From positions 1 through 53,662 of the forward strand of contig JAOTUU010000004.1 of assembly GCA_029863705.1 (NCBI GenBank): DNA of 53,662 bases, in the 5' to 3' direction. Under the pieces are notes generated by a model that made no database searches, was not told where the DNA came from, and saw only the letters and a list, made by a program, of their open reading frames with translations. The translations under genes and the position numbers were made by a program. The stretch comes from Gammaproteobacteria bacterium. GTDB taxonomy: Bacteria > Pseudomonadota > Gammaproteobacteria > Steroidobacterales > Woeseiaceae. This document shows positions 33,528 through 43,032 of this stretch, one piece after another. Position 1 is the first letter of the stretch. Each line of letters begins with the position of its first letter.

Positions 33528-35417
33528 GTGAGCACCGAGACGGGCCGGGAAACACTCGGCTTCCAGACCGAAGTACGTCAGCTCTTGAAGCTGATGATCC
33601 ATTCTCTTTACAGTAACAAGGAGATCTTCCTTCGGGAGCTGATTTCCAATGCCTCAGATGCGGCCGACAAGCTGCGCTTCGAAGCGCTTGCTGTACCGGA
33701 CCTCCTGGGTGAAGACACCGAGCTCAAGATCAGAATTGAGTCCGACAAGGATAACAACACGATCACGGTGATTGATAACGGTATCGGCATGTCACGTGAC
33801 GAGCTCGTTGAACATCTCGGTACGATCGCTCGATCCGGTACGTCCGAATTCCTGCAACAGATGACAGGTGATCAGCAAAAAGACGCACAACTGATCGGAC
33901 AGTTTGGCGTCGGTTTCTATTCGACTTTCATCGTCGCGGACAAGGTCGTTGTCGAGTCTCGTCGGGCCGGGCTCCCGGCGGATGAGTCCGTACGTTGGGA
34001 GTCGGATGGCCAGGGCGAATTCACAATTGAGAACATAGAACGCAGCGAACGGGGCACAGCGGTCACACTTCATCTCAAAGAAGGAGAATCGGAATTTGCC
34101 GAGCCGCTGCGAATAGAGAACCTGATTCGCACTTACTCAGATCACATCGCGTTCCCGGTAACTCTGGCGAGCGTCTCTGAAAAAGATCAGGAACCGAGGG
34201 TTGTCAACGCGGCCACGGCACTGTGGACGCGATCACGATCCGAGATCGAAGATGACGAATACAAAGAGTTTTACAAACACCTGTCGCATGACTTTTCTGA
34301 TCCGGTGACATGGAGTCACAACCGTGTCGAGGGTAAGCGCGAATATACTAGTCTTCTCTATATTCCGGCGAATGCGCCTTTTGATCTTTGGAACCGGGAA
34401 GCACCACGCGGACTCAAGCTGTATGTGCAACGCGTCTTCATCATGGACGATGCGGAGCAGTTTCTGCCGCTGTATCTGCGCTTCGTCAAAGGTGTGGTCG
34501 ATTCTTCAGACCTGCCGCTAAACATATCGCGGGAATTGCTGCAGCAGAACCCGGAGCTGACAGCAATGCGCAGTGCGTTGACGCGCCGCGTTCTGGACAT
34601 GCTGAGCAAGATGGCGACCGAGGCACCGGAGGACTATGCGAAATTCTGGGGCGAGTTTGGCTCGGTCTTGAAAGAGGGCGTGGTCGAAGATCATGGAAAC
34701 GTCGATAAGCTGGCCCGACTATTGCGGTTTTCAAGCACCCACACTGAGGGTAATGCCCAGGATCAGTCGCTCCAGGACTATGTTGAGCGTGCTTCGAAAG
34801 GTCAGGACAAGATCTATTACGTGCTGGCAGAGAATCACGCAACGGCCGCAGCCAGTCCGCACATTGAAGGTTTAATGGACAGGGGAATAGAGGTACTGCT
34901 GCTAACCGACCGAATTGATGCATGGCTTGTTGACAGCCTCAATGAGTATGAGGGCAAGACATTGGTTGACGCCGGTCGCGCCGATATCGAACTTCCGGAG
35001 GGCGAGGGGAAAATTACCCAGGAAACGATGGATGATGAACACAAACCCTTGCTCAAGAAGGTCAAGAAAGTACTCAAAGATCGAGTCGAGGCCGTGCAGG
35101 TAAGCCGACGCCTTGTTGAATCACCGGCCTGTGTTGTTGCCGGCGAAAGCGAACTCAACCCGCAGCTGCGTCGCATGCTCGAAGCAAGCGGCCAGTCTCT
35201 GCCTGAATCAAAGCCTATTCTGGAGATAAATGTTAAGCATCCATTGGTCATGCGCCTGTCGGCCGTGAGCGATGACAAGCGATTCAGTGAAATTGCAAAT
35301 ATCGTGCTCGACCATGCGTTGCTGGCTGAAGGATCACAGCTCGACAACCCGGCCGAATACGTCAAGCGTATGAATGCCTTATTGCTCGAACTTGATTCGA
35401 ATGCGGCCTCGGGATAA
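33528..35417 (+). CDS. htpG: Chaperone HtpG (Hsp90)
   Basis: HtpG is the ATP-dependent cytosolic Hsp90 chaperone. The 629-residue length is standard. The GHKL ATP-binding fold is clear: [17 protein letters not shown] near residue 35, [11 protein letters not shown] near 85 and [11 protein letters not shown] near 125. The middle-domain stretch [14 protein letters not shown] near 330 supplies the catalytic Arg. The start is GTG at 33528, preceded by GGGAGAGA. A sigma-32-type promoter lies upstream. The end overlaps the open frame, but not the true start, of msrB. Confidence 0.97.
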   Translation: MSTETGRETLGFQTEVRQLLKLMIHSLYSNKEIFLRELISNASDAADKLRFEALAVPDLLGEDTELKIRIESDKDNNTITVIDNGIGMSRDELVEHLGTIARSGTSEFLQQMTGDQQKDAQLIGQFGVGFYSTFIVADKVVVESRRAGLPADESVRWESDGQGEFTIENIERSERGTAVTLHLKEGESEFAEPLRIENLIRTYSDHIAFPVTLASVSEKDQEPRVVNAATALWTRSRSEIEDDEYKEFYKHLSHDFSDPVTWSHNRVEGKREYTSLLYIPANAPFDLWNREAPRGLKLYVQRVFIMDDAEQFLPLYLRFVKGVVDSSDLPLNISRELLQQNPELTAMRSALTRRVLDMLSKMATEAPEDYAKFWGEFGSVLKEGVVEDHGNVDKLARLLRFSSTHTEGNAQDQSLQDYVERASKGQDKIYYVLAENHATAAASPHIEGLMDRGIEVLLLTDRIDAWLVDSLNEYEGKTLVDAGRADIELPEGEGKITQETMDDEHKPLLKKVKKVLKDRVEAVQVSRRLVESPACVVAGESELNPQLRRMLEASGQSLPESKPILEINVKHPLVMRLSAVSDDKRFSEIANIVLDHALLAEGSQLDNPAEYVKRMNALLLELDSNAASG

Positions 35418-35430
35418 AACAGCAACTGAC

Positions 35431-35826
35431 ATGACGGCAAAGAAAGCAGATAAGAGTACGCTCAGATCGGAACTAAGTGACGAGCAGTACGCGGTAACCC
35501 AGGAAAAAGGTACTGAGAGAGCGTTTACGGGCAAGTATGTCGATCACAAGCAGGATGGTACGTACCGTTGTGTTTGTTGCAATGCAGAGCTGTTTTCTTC
35601 GACGCATAAGTACGATTCCGGGTCGGGATGGCCGAGCTTCTGGCTTCCGCTTGCGGGAGATGCTGTACGCACGGTGGTCGACACAAGCCATGGGATGGCT
35701 CGAGAGGAGGTCGTATGTAGTCAGTGCAATGCGCATCTCGGGCACGTTTTCGGAGATGGACCGCAACCGACAGGGCTGCGATATTGCATCAATTCGGCAT
35801 CACTGGATTTCGACGGTTCAGAATGA
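35431..35826 (+). CDS. msrB: Peptide methionine (R)-S-oxide reductase
   Basis: MsrB reduces methionine-R-sulfoxide in proteins. The 131-residue protein has the two zinc-binding pairs C-V-C-C (as C-x2-C) and C-S-Q-C, the conserved [11 protein letters not shown] and GHVFGDGP, and the catalytic Cys in [14 protein letters not shown] 35431 gives the family start; the frame opens at 35374 within htpG. It follows htpG by 13 bases, so repair of oxidised proteins may be coinduced by heat. Confidence 0.95.
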   Translation: MTAKKADKSTLRSELSDEQYAVTQEKGTERAFTGKYVDHKQDGTYRCVCCNAELFSSTHKYDSGSGWPSFWLPLAGDAVRTVVDTSHGMAREEVVCSQCNAHLGHVFGDGPQPTGLRYCINSASLDFDGSE

Positions 35827-35857
35827 GCCCCTTTTCATATTTATCCAAAGGCAATAC

Positions 35858-36388
35858 ATGATGAAGATCAGCCACACCATGTTCGCGCTCGTTCTGGCGA
35901 CAGCTATAGCCGCATGCGGCCAGCAAAGTGACCCGGCAAGCGACGCGGCTACAGACAACGCAGCAACCGAGGACCAAGCGGTGACTGAAAACGAAACCAA
36001 TGACACCGAGTCTTTCGAAATTACAGCGGGCCTCAGTGCGAAAATCCTCAAGAACGGGTACGGGCGCGCGGCCGAAGCTGGCGACATGGTCGACGTGCAT
36101 TACACGGGCTGGTTATTTGATGAAGCAGCAGCTGATAATCGTGGTGACAAGTTCGACAGCTCGGTCGACCGTGGCGAATTATTCTCGTTTCCGCTTGGTG
36201 CTGGCCGTGTGATCCAGGGTTGGGATCAGGGTGTGCTTGGAATGTTAATTGGTGAAAAACGTGAGCTGACAATTTCGCCGGAAATGGGGTATGGAGATCG
36301 TGGTGCCGGTAACGTAATTCCTCCCGGTGCGACACTCATATTCGAGGTCGAGCTTTTCAGCTTGCTTGGGCCCGGCGACTCAGAGTGA
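35858..36388 (+). CDS. FKBP-type peptidyl-prolyl isomerase lipoprotein
   Basis: This 176-residue lipoprotein speeds proline isomerisation during folding in the envelope. The lipobox is T-A-I-A-A-C, followed by an acidic Asp/Thr/Glu-rich linker (about 22-48) and one FKBP domain with DMVDVHYTGWL, KFDSSVDRGE, VIQGWDQGVLGM and IPPGATLIFEVEL. ATG codons at 35858 and 35861 follow an AAAGG sequence. It lies 31 bases after msrB and may belong to the htpG operon. Its last nine bases overlap the convergent OmpA-like gene. Confidence 0.93.
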   Translation: MMKISHTMFALVLATAIAACGQQSDPASDAATDNAATEDQAVTENETNDTESFEITAGLSAKILKNGYGRAAEAGDMVDVHYTGWLFDEAAADNRGDKFDSSVDRGELFSFPLGAGRVIQGWDQGVLGMLIGEKRELTISPEMGYGDRGAGNVIPPGATLIFEVELFSLLGPGDSE

Positions 36389-37255
36389 CGGTTGCAGTAG
36401 TTCGAATTCGATTCGTCGGTTGAGGCCACGGCCGACCACGGTTGAATTGTCCGCGACAGGTTCGGACGATCCAAGGCCAGCCACAACAAGACGGCTTGCA
36501 TCAATGCCGCGAGCAGTGAGGTGGTCGGCAACCGCCTGCGCACGGGCACGGCTCAGTTGCCGGTTCCAGGTCTCATCGCCGGTCGCGTCGCTATGGCCCC
36601 GTATCCCAATGGTTCCAGCACGGCAGTCGTGCGCGACCTCGACAATTCGATCCAGAGTTTTGTACGAGGAAGTGCGGATTTCAACACTGGACTGACGGAA
36701 ATCAATGGCCATGCCGAGCGACTGGGCGAATGCGCGCTCGCACAATGCTGACAGCGAACTGACGTCGTCAACGATAACTACGTCATGATCGATCGTCATC
36801 TGTTCAGGCAATGCCTTGCGCAGTGCGTTGAGGCGTTCATACCAGAGCTCAGGTGTTGAGGAGACACCATGGACCTTTAATGAGTGCTGTGTGACTGTTG
36901 CGCTGGCTGACTGAGTTGCGGCGAAGGCAGAGAGAAGCCGCGTGGTCAGGGGTACCCAGTCATCGCTCAGTGCCACACCTGGCCGGTAGCGAAGTGTAGG
37001 TTCGCGTGTACTGAATTCACTCGCGATAATCCTTGCAAGGGCCAGCTCATGTTTGGCAGAGGCGGTGAATCCGCTCAGCACAAGTTGGCCGCGGTGATAT
37101 TCAATCGAGAAATCCGCGGGATCCAGAGCTGAGGCATCGCCTGCCAGATTGCCTGGCGAGTTTATCCCCTGGTCGATTGAAACTGAAACCAACAGGCCGG
37201 CTGCCAGCAGTAACGCAAACGCCAGGACCTTTAGACGATGCCGACCCGCGAACAA
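36380..37255 (-). CDS. OmpA-family C-terminal domain protein with signal anchor
   Basis: This is a 291-residue envelope protein. A hydrophobic N-terminus (about 8-28) is followed by two BON-like regions (about 45-165) and an OmpA/MotB peptidoglycan-binding domain (about 190-290) with GHSDATGDETWNRQLSRARA and GLGSSEPVADN...GRGLNRRIE. It probably tethers the membrane to peptidoglycan. It lies four bases after the coiled-coil/HhH gene on the same strand. Confidence 0.85.
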   Translation of the reverse strand: MFAGRHRLKVLAFALLLAAGLLVSVSIDQGINSPGNLAGDASALDPADFSIEYHRGQLVLSGFTASAKHELALARIIASEFSTREPTLRYRPGVALSDDWVPLTTRLLSAFAATQSASATVTQHSLKVHGVSSTPELWYERLNALRKALPEQMTIDHDVVIVDDVSSLSALCERAFAQSLGMAIDFRQSSVEIRTSSYKTLDRIVEVAHDCRAGTIGIRGHSDATGDETWNRQLSRARAQAVADHLTARGIDASRLVVAGLGSSEPVADNSTVVGRGLNRRIEFELLQPSL

Positions 37256-37258
37256 AAC

Positions 37259-38236
37259 CTAGCTACCGACTTTTTGGTCGTGCAGGTCCCTGGCCTGGCC
37301 AATCCAGTCTTCGCGGTAAATACGGCTGCGAAAACCCTTCATACGGTGAGCGACCCGATCGATATCGTACTCACTCATCTCGGCGATTTGGTTGAAGCGC
37401 AAAATGCCCATTTCGTTCAGCGTCTTTTCAATCGCGGGTCCAACACCCTTAATGAGTTTGAGGTTGTCACGCGCATTGCCGTTCAGGAGATTATCGACGT
37501 CCTCATAGCTTTGGTCCGTGGAGTCTTCTGCCTGAAGCTCCGATTCACTAAGCTCGACCGCGACGCTGGACGTTTCTTCGATTGGGTCGTTTGACGCATC
37601 AAGCCCGTCCTGCATCGCTTCCGGGTCCACCGGTTCGACTCGCGTCTGATCCGAACCGACCATGGACTCCAGAGCCTCAATCCGTTCGCGTGCAACGCCA
37701 AGCTCTGCTTCGAGAGATTCGGCTTCCTCATTTCTTCTCTGGTAGCGCTCGATTAGCGGCGGCAGCCTGTTCTGCCAGTTCTCAAGTTCGCGGCTCAGGT
37801 CGAATATCTTGTCATCGCGGTCCTTGATTGCGGCGCTTTCGTTATCTGCTTTGGCAACTCTGTTCGCAATATCGCGCTGTAAGCGATCCCGCTGCGTAAC
37901 GGCCACCTCAAGGTTGCCGCGGATGTCCTTGATCTGTCGTTGCAGTTCGTCGCGTCGCTCGAACGTTTCCTTGAGGGCATTGGACAGTTCGCTGGCGCGC
38001 ATCTTCGCGTCTCTGTTCGAAGCCTGAAACTGGCTGTTCTGGTCCATCAGGCTCTTGTTCTGCTCCAGTAACCGATCGTGCTCACTGCGTTGTGCCTTAA
38101 GCTGCTCCTGCCAACCCGCATTGATCGCGGCTTTTTCTGTCGTAGTTTGATTGCCGCGGACAAGCCAGCCAATAATCACGCCGACAATTAGCGCGCCGGC
38201 CAGAAGAGTGATGTGCGTGACTGTGATTTCGGGCAT
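37259..38236 (-). CDS. Membrane-anchored coiled-coil protein with helix-hairpin-helix domain
   Basis: This is a 325-residue protein. One N-terminal membrane helix (about 8-26) precedes a long coiled coil (about 30-195), an acidic linker (about 200-250) and a C-terminal helix-hairpin-helix region (NLKLIKGVGPAIEKTLNEMG, then F-N-Q-I-A-E-M-S). Such domains are often attached to unrelated proteins and their role is unknown. The topology suggests a rod in the cytoplasm with a nucleic-acid or protein-binding tip. It lies 12 bases after rocD. Confidence 0.78.
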   Translation of the reverse strand: MPEITVTHITLLAGALIVGVIIGWLVRGNQTTTEKAAINAGWQEQLKAQRSEHDRLLEQNKSLMDQNSQFQASNRDAKMRASELSNALKETFERRDELQRQIKDIRGNLEVAVTQRDRLQRDIANRVAKADNESAAIKDRDDKIFDLSRELENWQNRLPPLIERYQRRNEEAESLEAELGVARERIEALESMVGSDQTRVEPVDPEAMQDGLDASNDPIEETSSVAVELSESELQAEDSTDQSYEDVDNLLNGNARDNLKLIKGVGPAIEKTLNEMGILRFNQIAEMSEYDIDRVAHRMKGFRSRIYREDWIGQARDLHDQKVGS

Positions 38237-38248
38237 ATAGGTCAGTCC

Positions 38249-39466
38249 TTACGAGGCGAGCCTTTGCGTGTCGATCTCGCTGAGTACGTCGCGGATTTGC
38301 GCAACGGCCCATTCAATCTCGGTTTCGTCAATTATTAACGGTGGCGCGAGTCTTACGACTGTCGCGTGCGTCTCTTTGCACAACAAGCCGCGATCCATCA
38401 GGGCTTCACAAATCTCGCGCGCACTGCACATCGTCGGATCGGTTTCGATGCCTATAAACAAACCTCGGCCCCTGACTTCGCGGACCAGTGGTGAATCTAT
38501 CTCCCGTAGCGCGTTGATCAGGCGATCTCCCATTCGTGCACTTCTCGCCGGCAGATCGTCTTCAACAAGGATGTTCAGCGCTTCCAGCCCTATAGCTGCC
38601 GCCAGCGGGTTGCCGCCGAACGTGCTGCCGTGGTCACCAGGTGTAAACACCTCCATGACATCGCGGCGACTGAGGAACATCGACACCGGCAAGATGCCGC
38701 CGCCGAGAGCCTTGCCCAGAATCAGGCCGTCCGGATGAACATCCTCGTGCTCGCATGCGAGTAAGCTGCCTGTGCGCCCGAGTCCGGTCTGGATTTCATC
38801 GGCGATCAACAGCACCTTGTGTTTGCGGCACAGTTCCTCTGCAGCTTTGAGATATCCCGGCGGCGGCACGATGATGCCGCCTTCGCCCTGGATAGGTTCA
38901 ACGAGAAACGCCGCTGTGTTTTCATTGATGGCAGCTTCCAGCGATTTGATGTCACCGTATTCGACGAGTCGAAAGCCCGGCGGAAACGGCCCGAATCCAT
39001 ATTGGTATTGAGGCTCGTCGGACATCGCAACGATTGCTATCGTGCGACCGTGGAAATTGCCTGTACAGGCGATGATCTCGGCCTTGTCAGCGGCGACACC
39101 TTTCACGGTATAGGCCCACTTCCGAGCCGCCTTGATAGCCGTCTCAACGGCTTCAGACCCGGTGTTCATGGGCAAGGCCATATCCTGGCCGGTTAACGTG
39201 CACGCTTTCTCGAGGAACGGGCCCAATTTGTCCGTATAAAACGCCCGTGAGACGATATTCAGGCGCTCGACTTGTTCTTGTACGAGTTTCACAAGGCGAG
39301 CATGGCCGTGTCCATGGCTGACCGCCGAGTAGGCGCTCATCATGTCGAGGTACTTCTTACCTGCCTCATCCCAGACATAGGCACCCTCCGCGCGGGTTAA
39401 TACCACGGGCAGCGGGTGGTAATTCTGTGCACAATAACGTGCTTCGAGATCGATGCTGTCACTCAT
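38249..39466 (-). CDS. rocD: Ornithine--oxo-acid transaminase
   Basis: RocD moves the delta-amino group of ornithine to 2-oxoglutarate, giving glutamate semialdehyde for proline or arginine metabolism. This 405-residue class III aminotransferase has MNTGSEAVETAIKAARKW, FHGRTIA, LIADEIQTGLGRTG and the PLP lysine in LILGKALGGG. The long match to the ornithine type (Y-C-A-Q-N-Y-H-P-L-P-V-V-L at the start) supports this over acetylornithine aminotransferase. proC, which uses the product, lies 3 kb away but not in the same operon. Confidence 0.92.
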   Translation of the reverse strand: MSDSIDLEARYCAQNYHPLPVVLTRAEGAYVWDEAGKKYLDMMSAYSAVSHGHGHARLVKLVQEQVERLNIVSRAFYTDKLGPFLEKACTLTGQDMALPMNTGSEAVETAIKAARKWAYTVKGVAADKAEIIACTGNFHGRTIAIVAMSDEPQYQYGFGPFPPGFRLVEYGDIKSLEAAINENTAAFLVEPIQGEGGIIVPPPGYLKAAEELCRKHKVLLIADEIQTGLGRTGSLLACEHEDVHPDGLILGKALGGGILPVSMFLSRRDVMEVFTPGDHGSTFGGNPLAAAIGLEALNILVEDDLPARSARMGDRLINALREIDSPLVREVRGRGLFIGIETDPTMCSAREICEALMDRGLLCKETHATVVRLAPPLIIDETEIEWAVAQIRDVLSEIDTQRLAS

Positions 39467-39671
39467 GCCATTACCGGTCAGCGCGATCGCTCGGCTTCCA
39501 CATCCAGTATAAAGTCAGAATTTTACAGCAATAACATCCACTTAAGCTAATACAAATAGGACCAAAAGGTACTCAGACCAGTGCATCTCCGATTGGGAAC
39601 ACAGACAAAATAGAACGAAAGATGCTTAGATCACCGCAAAACTCATCAGGAAAACAGGTCCGGTTCGCACC

Positions 39672-40325
39672 GTGAACAGATTACCGCGATCACAAAAACT
39701 CATGTTGCAAGGCCCGGTCGGAAGGCTCGAGTCGATTCTTGATGTTCCCGGGGATGCCGAAATCGTCGGCGCAGCTGTCGTTTGCCACCCGCATCCGCAA
39801 CATGGCGGGACGATGCACAACAAAGTGGCGCACACGCTTGCGCGAGCTTTTGCGCGGTCTGGCTTCGAGACATTGCGATTTAATTTCCGCGGTACTGAGG
39901 CGAGCGAAGGCCAGTATGACGATGGTATCGGCGAACTGGATGATGCGCTCGCCGCGCTTGATTGGATGCGGGAGCGTCGTCCCGGCGGACCGTTTTGGCT
40001 GGCAGGGTTCTCATTTGGCGCGGCAATTGCTATTCGCGCCGCTGTCAAAGTTGAGGTAAACGGGCTAGTGAGCGTCGCGCCGGCGGTAAGCAGGTTTGCT
40101 AACGACATGGCAGATCAGCCGAAGTGTCCCTGGCTGGTGATGCAGGGTGACGAAGATGAACTTGTCGATATTGAGGAAACTCTGGCTTGGCTGAATGCCC
40201 TGGAAGCGGGCCCTGAGTTGCTCGTGCTTGCTGGCGCGGAGCACTTTTTTCACGGCAGGTTGAATGATGTCCGTGAAGCGGTCATGGACTTCATCGCGCG
40301 AAATGGGGGCAGTGGCCCTGAATAA
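39672..40325 (+). CDS. Alpha/beta hydrolase
   Basis: This 217-residue cytoplasmic hydrolase belongs to the group with the diagnostic CHPHPQHGGTMHNKVAH near residue 38. The nucleophile elbow is GFSFGAA near 115, the acid is likely in QGDEDELVD, and the histidine in GAEHFFHG near 193. The substrate is unknown. The start is GTG at 39672. It ends at a shared terminator with the HU-like gene. Confidence 0.87.
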   Translation: MNRLPRSQKLMLQGPVGRLESILDVPGDAEIVGAAVVCHPHPQHGGTMHNKVAHTLARAFARSGFETLRFNFRGTEASEGQYDDGIGELDDALAALDWMRERRPGGPFWLAGFSFGAAIAIRAAVKVEVNGLVSVAPAVSRFANDMADQPKCPWLVMQGDEDELVDIEETLAWLNALEAGPELLVLAGAEHFFHGRLNDVREAVMDFIARNGGSGPE

Positions 40326-40352
40326 AAAAAGCCGGGGCATGCCCCGGCTTTT
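40324..40352. terminator. Bidirectional terminator
   Basis: The 18-base perfect palindrome GCCGGGGCATGCCCCGGC (40331-40348) is flanked by seven A on the left and four T on the right. It can end both the hydrolase gene and the HU-like gene, which converge here. Confidence 0.88.
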
Positions 40353-40378
40353 CGTAACGCCTGGTGAGATTCAAGCAG

Positions 40379-40699
40379 TCAGACCATATCCTTCAGGCCT
40401 TTCAGGGCCGTAATCTTGACGACTTTGGATGCAGGCTTGGCCTTAAACATCATTTCTTCACCTGTAAACGGGTTAACGCCCTTGCGCGCCTTCTTAGCGG
40501 GTTTCTTTACAACTCGCATTTTCAAAAGACCAGGGACGGAAAACATACCCGGCGCGCCACGACCGCCGAGGTTTTTCTTGATTTGACCATTGAGCGAATC
40601 GAATACGGCGGCAACGTCTTTGCGTGCCAATCCGGTGTCGTCAACGATCTTTGCATAGATTTCTGATTTGGTAGGTGGCTTCTTGGTGTTCGCTGCCAT
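40379..40699 (-). CDS. HU-family DNA-binding protein
   Basis: This is a 106-residue, lysine-rich nucleoid protein with HU/IHF-like features: KSEIYAKIVDDTGLARKDVAAVFD at the start, GMFSVPGLLKMRVV for the beta arm region and GVNPFTGEEMMFKAKPASKV near the end. The basic insertion KKPAKKARKG sets it apart from standard HU and suggests a specialised paralogue. ATG 40699 is preceded by GAGGAG. Its exact DNA target is unknown. Confidence 0.88.
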   Translation of the reverse strand: MAANTKKPPTKSEIYAKIVDDTGLARKDVAAVFDSLNGQIKKNLGGRGAPGMFSVPGLLKMRVVKKPAKKARKGVNPFTGEEMMFKAKPASKVVKITALKGLKDMV

Positions 40700-40841
40700 G
40701 AAAAAATGACTCCTCAAAGATACAAAAAGCGGGTGTTACCCGCGTCAAAAGCAGCGCGACGATAGCACAAGTTCGGCGGTCACGTAACCGCAAAGCGCGC
40801 CTTTATCAATAGGATTGATGAACGATCAGAGCTGGACGATA

Positions 40842-41315
40842 TCAGTCAGTAAAAAATTGACGCTTGAAGCGGACGTCGGATGACTTGTCGCTACCATCAG
40901 GCATTACGCTGATATCGAAGATCAGAGTCTCTCGATTCGCCACGGGCACTTCGCCGATGTAGTAGATAGCGTCTTGCTCTTTGATCTCGCGCATCGTGAC
41001 ACTCTTGAGTTGGCCCGTAAGGTTCACGGTCTTGACCGTGACCGCTGCGGCCACGGGGCTGTTGGTCGCCTCTTCCAGAACAGAGACATTCAGCATCGCG
41101 CGGTTCTTGCTGCGCACAATGTTGTAGGCGCGCGCCACTTCGGGTGGCAATTGATCCGTCGACTGGGCACTGAAATGAACAACATGATCGCCAATGTCAG
41201 TACTTGTGGCACCCGCTGGCTGCGCTTCCGGAACAGCGCTTGACTCGGTCGGCCCGCCACAGGCAGACACCAGTCCGAGTAATGACAAAGCGATAAGAAT
41301 TTGCTTGTTTTTCAT
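40842..41315 (-). CDS. DUF4426 domain lipoprotein
   Basis: This is a 157-residue lipoprotein with lipobox L-V-S-A-C-G near residue 19. The rest is beta-rich and matches the DUF4426 pattern: Y-x-V-H-F-like H-V-V-H-F-S-A near 45, then AYNIVRSKNRAMLNVSVLE, and a C-terminal F-K-R-Q-F-F. The function is unknown. It is the last gene of the yggS-proC-yggT-yggU operon, 27 bases after yggU, as seen in other gammaproteobacteria. Confidence 0.83.
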   Translation of the reverse strand: MKNKQILIALSLLGLVSACGGPTESSAVPEAQPAGATSTDIGDHVVHFSAQSTDQLPPEVARAYNIVRSKNRAMLNVSVLEEATNSPVAAAVTVKTVNLTGQLKSVTMREIKEQDAIYYIGEVPVANRETLIFDISVMPDGSDKSSDVRFKRQFFTD

Positions 41316-41342
41316 GATACTCGCCTCCGGCTGCGGCAAATA

Positions 41343-41663
41343 CTATAAACCATTTGCTACTCGTGTCGCGACCGGCAGGTCGCCAGGCACCTCTATCGGG
41401 CCTGCCAAAGAGACTTGTTTGTTGCGGTGCGTCAACCCTCGGGTCAGGGTGATGCGCGACTGCGGCACGCCCAAATAGTCGGCCAGCAAACCGATAACAG
41501 CCTTGTTGGCTTTGCCATCGGTTGCCGCGGCCGTGGTTCGCACGCGCAATTGTCCGTGTTCCACGCCTTGAATTTCGTTCTTACTTGCGCGCGGCTGAAC
41601 CCTCACCTGCACGATCAGATTTTCACCCTGCCATCGTGCAACGCTGCGATCGATGTTGCTCAA
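41343..41663 (-). CDS. yggU: DUF167 family protein (YggU)
   Basis: This is a 106-residue cytoplasmic protein of the YggU/DUF167 family, with VQVRVQPRASKNEIQGVEHG, TDGKANKAVIGLLADYLGV and LTRGLTHRNKQV. The function is unknown. It overlaps yggT by four bases (ATGA). Confidence 0.92.
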   Translation of the reverse strand: MSNIDRSVARWQGENLIVQVRVQPRASKNEIQGVEHGQLRVRTTAAATDGKANKAVIGLLADYLGVPQSRITLTRGLTHRNKQVSLAGPIEVPGDLPVATRVANGL

Positions 41664-42208
41664 ATCTGGAAGGGTCGAAGTGTGCTTAAGAATATGGCGG
41701 CAGCCTGCAAAGCGATGATTGCGAAGATCGGGGAAATGTCGAGCCCACCTATCGGGCGTATAAGGCGTCTGAACGGTGCCATGACGGGTTCGACAAGCAT
41801 AGAGATAAACGCGGTGGCCGGGTTGTATGTGCCGGGTGCGATCCAGCTCAATATGATGTAGATGAAGATCGCAAAGGTAAACAAGCGCAACGACAGCAAG
41901 ACAAGGTCGATCAACGACGTTAGGGCGACGGGTCCGATCGTTGGCGTCACCGCGCTAAGTGTCAATATTATTAGCAAGGTCAGATACTGGATAGCGAAGG
42001 CGACTACAACGGTGGCGGTATCCAGACGTCCGATGGGTGGAATTATTCGCCTTACCGGAACCACGAGCGGAGAGGTTATTCGCAGAATGCCCTGTGCGAT
42101 AGGATTTCGGAAATCTGCTCTAAGCCACGGCAACCAAAAGCGCAACAGCATGACCAGCAGAAACAGCTGCGCAAGAGTACTGATGATAAAGATAAGTGCG
42201 GGTTTCAT
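41660..42208 (-). CDS. yggT: YggT family membrane protein
   Basis: This is a 182-residue inner-membrane protein with two YggT repeats of two helices each. Each repeat holds the family pattern (N-P-I-A-Q-G-I-L-R-I-T-S-P-L and the later V-E-P-V-M-A-P-F-R-R-L-I-R-P). The family is conserved but poorly understood. It overlaps proC and yggU by four bases each. Confidence 0.92.
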   Translation of the reverse strand: MKPALIFIISTLAQLFLLVMLLRFWLPWLRADFRNPIAQGILRITSPLVVPVRRIIPPIGRLDTATVVVAFAIQYLTLLIILTLSAVTPTIGPVALTSLIDLVLLSLRLFTFAIFIYIILSWIAPGTYNPATAFISMLVEPVMAPFRRLIRPIGGLDISPIFAIIALQAAAIFLSTLRPFQI

Positions 42209-43032
42209 TGACCGGATGTCTCTGCCAGTTCGACGGCTCTTTGCCTTGCGGCCGCAATTGCTGCTGCAAAGATATCACGAACGTTCTTGTCGTCGAAGAC
42301 CTCAAATGCCGCAGCCGTCGTGCCGCCCGGTGAGCGCACATGCGCGATCATTGCTTCCATCGATTCGCCGCTCACGGCCGCGAGCGAGGCAGATCCTTGC
42401 GCCGTATCCATTACGAGCTTGTGGGCGGCCTGTGAGTCCAGGCCGAAGTCTTCTGCAGATTGAATCAATATGTCAATTAACAAATAAAAGTAGGCGGGAC
42501 CCGTTCCCGATATCGCTGTAACGGCATCGATATCACCTTCATCCGCGACGTGCACAACGCTGCCTACCGCAGACAAAATTTCAGTCGCCCTGTCGCGTTC
42601 TCTGCTGCTGGTAACTTCATTGGCAAACAGACCTGAAGCACCTTTCAACAACAGCGCAGGCTGGTTTGGCATTACCCGGACAACAGCCAGGCCATCGCCG
42701 AGCCATGCGTCGATATCGCGACTGTGGGTGCCGGCGGCGACTGAAATAACCAGTGGCCGGCCAGCCTGCACGGCATCGGCAAGATCGAGGCAGACTTCAC
42801 GCATCAGTTGCGGCTTTACGGCCAGCACCAGGCAGTCCGCCCGTTCTGCGACGGTGTTATTGTCCCCGCTAACAAGAACCCCCGGAAGGTCCGCTGACAA
42901 AACACCACGGCGCTCGGCATTGGGCTCGGCAAGCATCAGGTTTTCCGGCCGATAGCCACTTGAGAGCAGACCGCCGACAAGTGCCCGTGCCATGTTGCCG
43001 CCGCCGATGAAGCCGACCTTGTAGTTACTCAT
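42205..43032 (-). CDS. proC: Pyrroline-5-carboxylate reductase
   Basis: ProC reduces pyrroline-5-carboxylate to proline with NADPH. The 275-residue protein has the N-terminal Rossmann motif GFIGGGNMARALVGGL, VLAVKPQ, VISVAAG, RVMPNQPA and the C-terminal signature RSPGGTTAAAFEVF. It overlaps the YggS gene by four bases (ATGA). Confidence 0.95.
   Translation of the reverse strand: MSNYKVGFIGGGNMARALVGGLLSSGYRPENLMLAEPNAERRGVLSADLPGVLVSGDNNTVAERADCLVLAVKPQLMREVCLDLADAVQAGRPLVISVAAGTHSRDIDAWLGDGLAVVRVMPNQPALLLKGASGLFANEVTSSRERDRATEILSAVGSVVHVADEGDIDAVTAISGTGPAYFYLLIDILIQSAEDFGLDSQAAHKLVMDTAQGSASLAAVSGESMEAMIAHVRSPGGTTAAAFEVFDDKNVRDIFAAAIAAARQRAVELAETSGQ

Noticed and set aside
39626-40108. 160-residue minus-strand frame opposite the alpha/beta hydrolase
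   Set aside because: It is antisense to a clear hydrolase with intact motifs; composition is Ser/Ala/Pro-rich shadow type.
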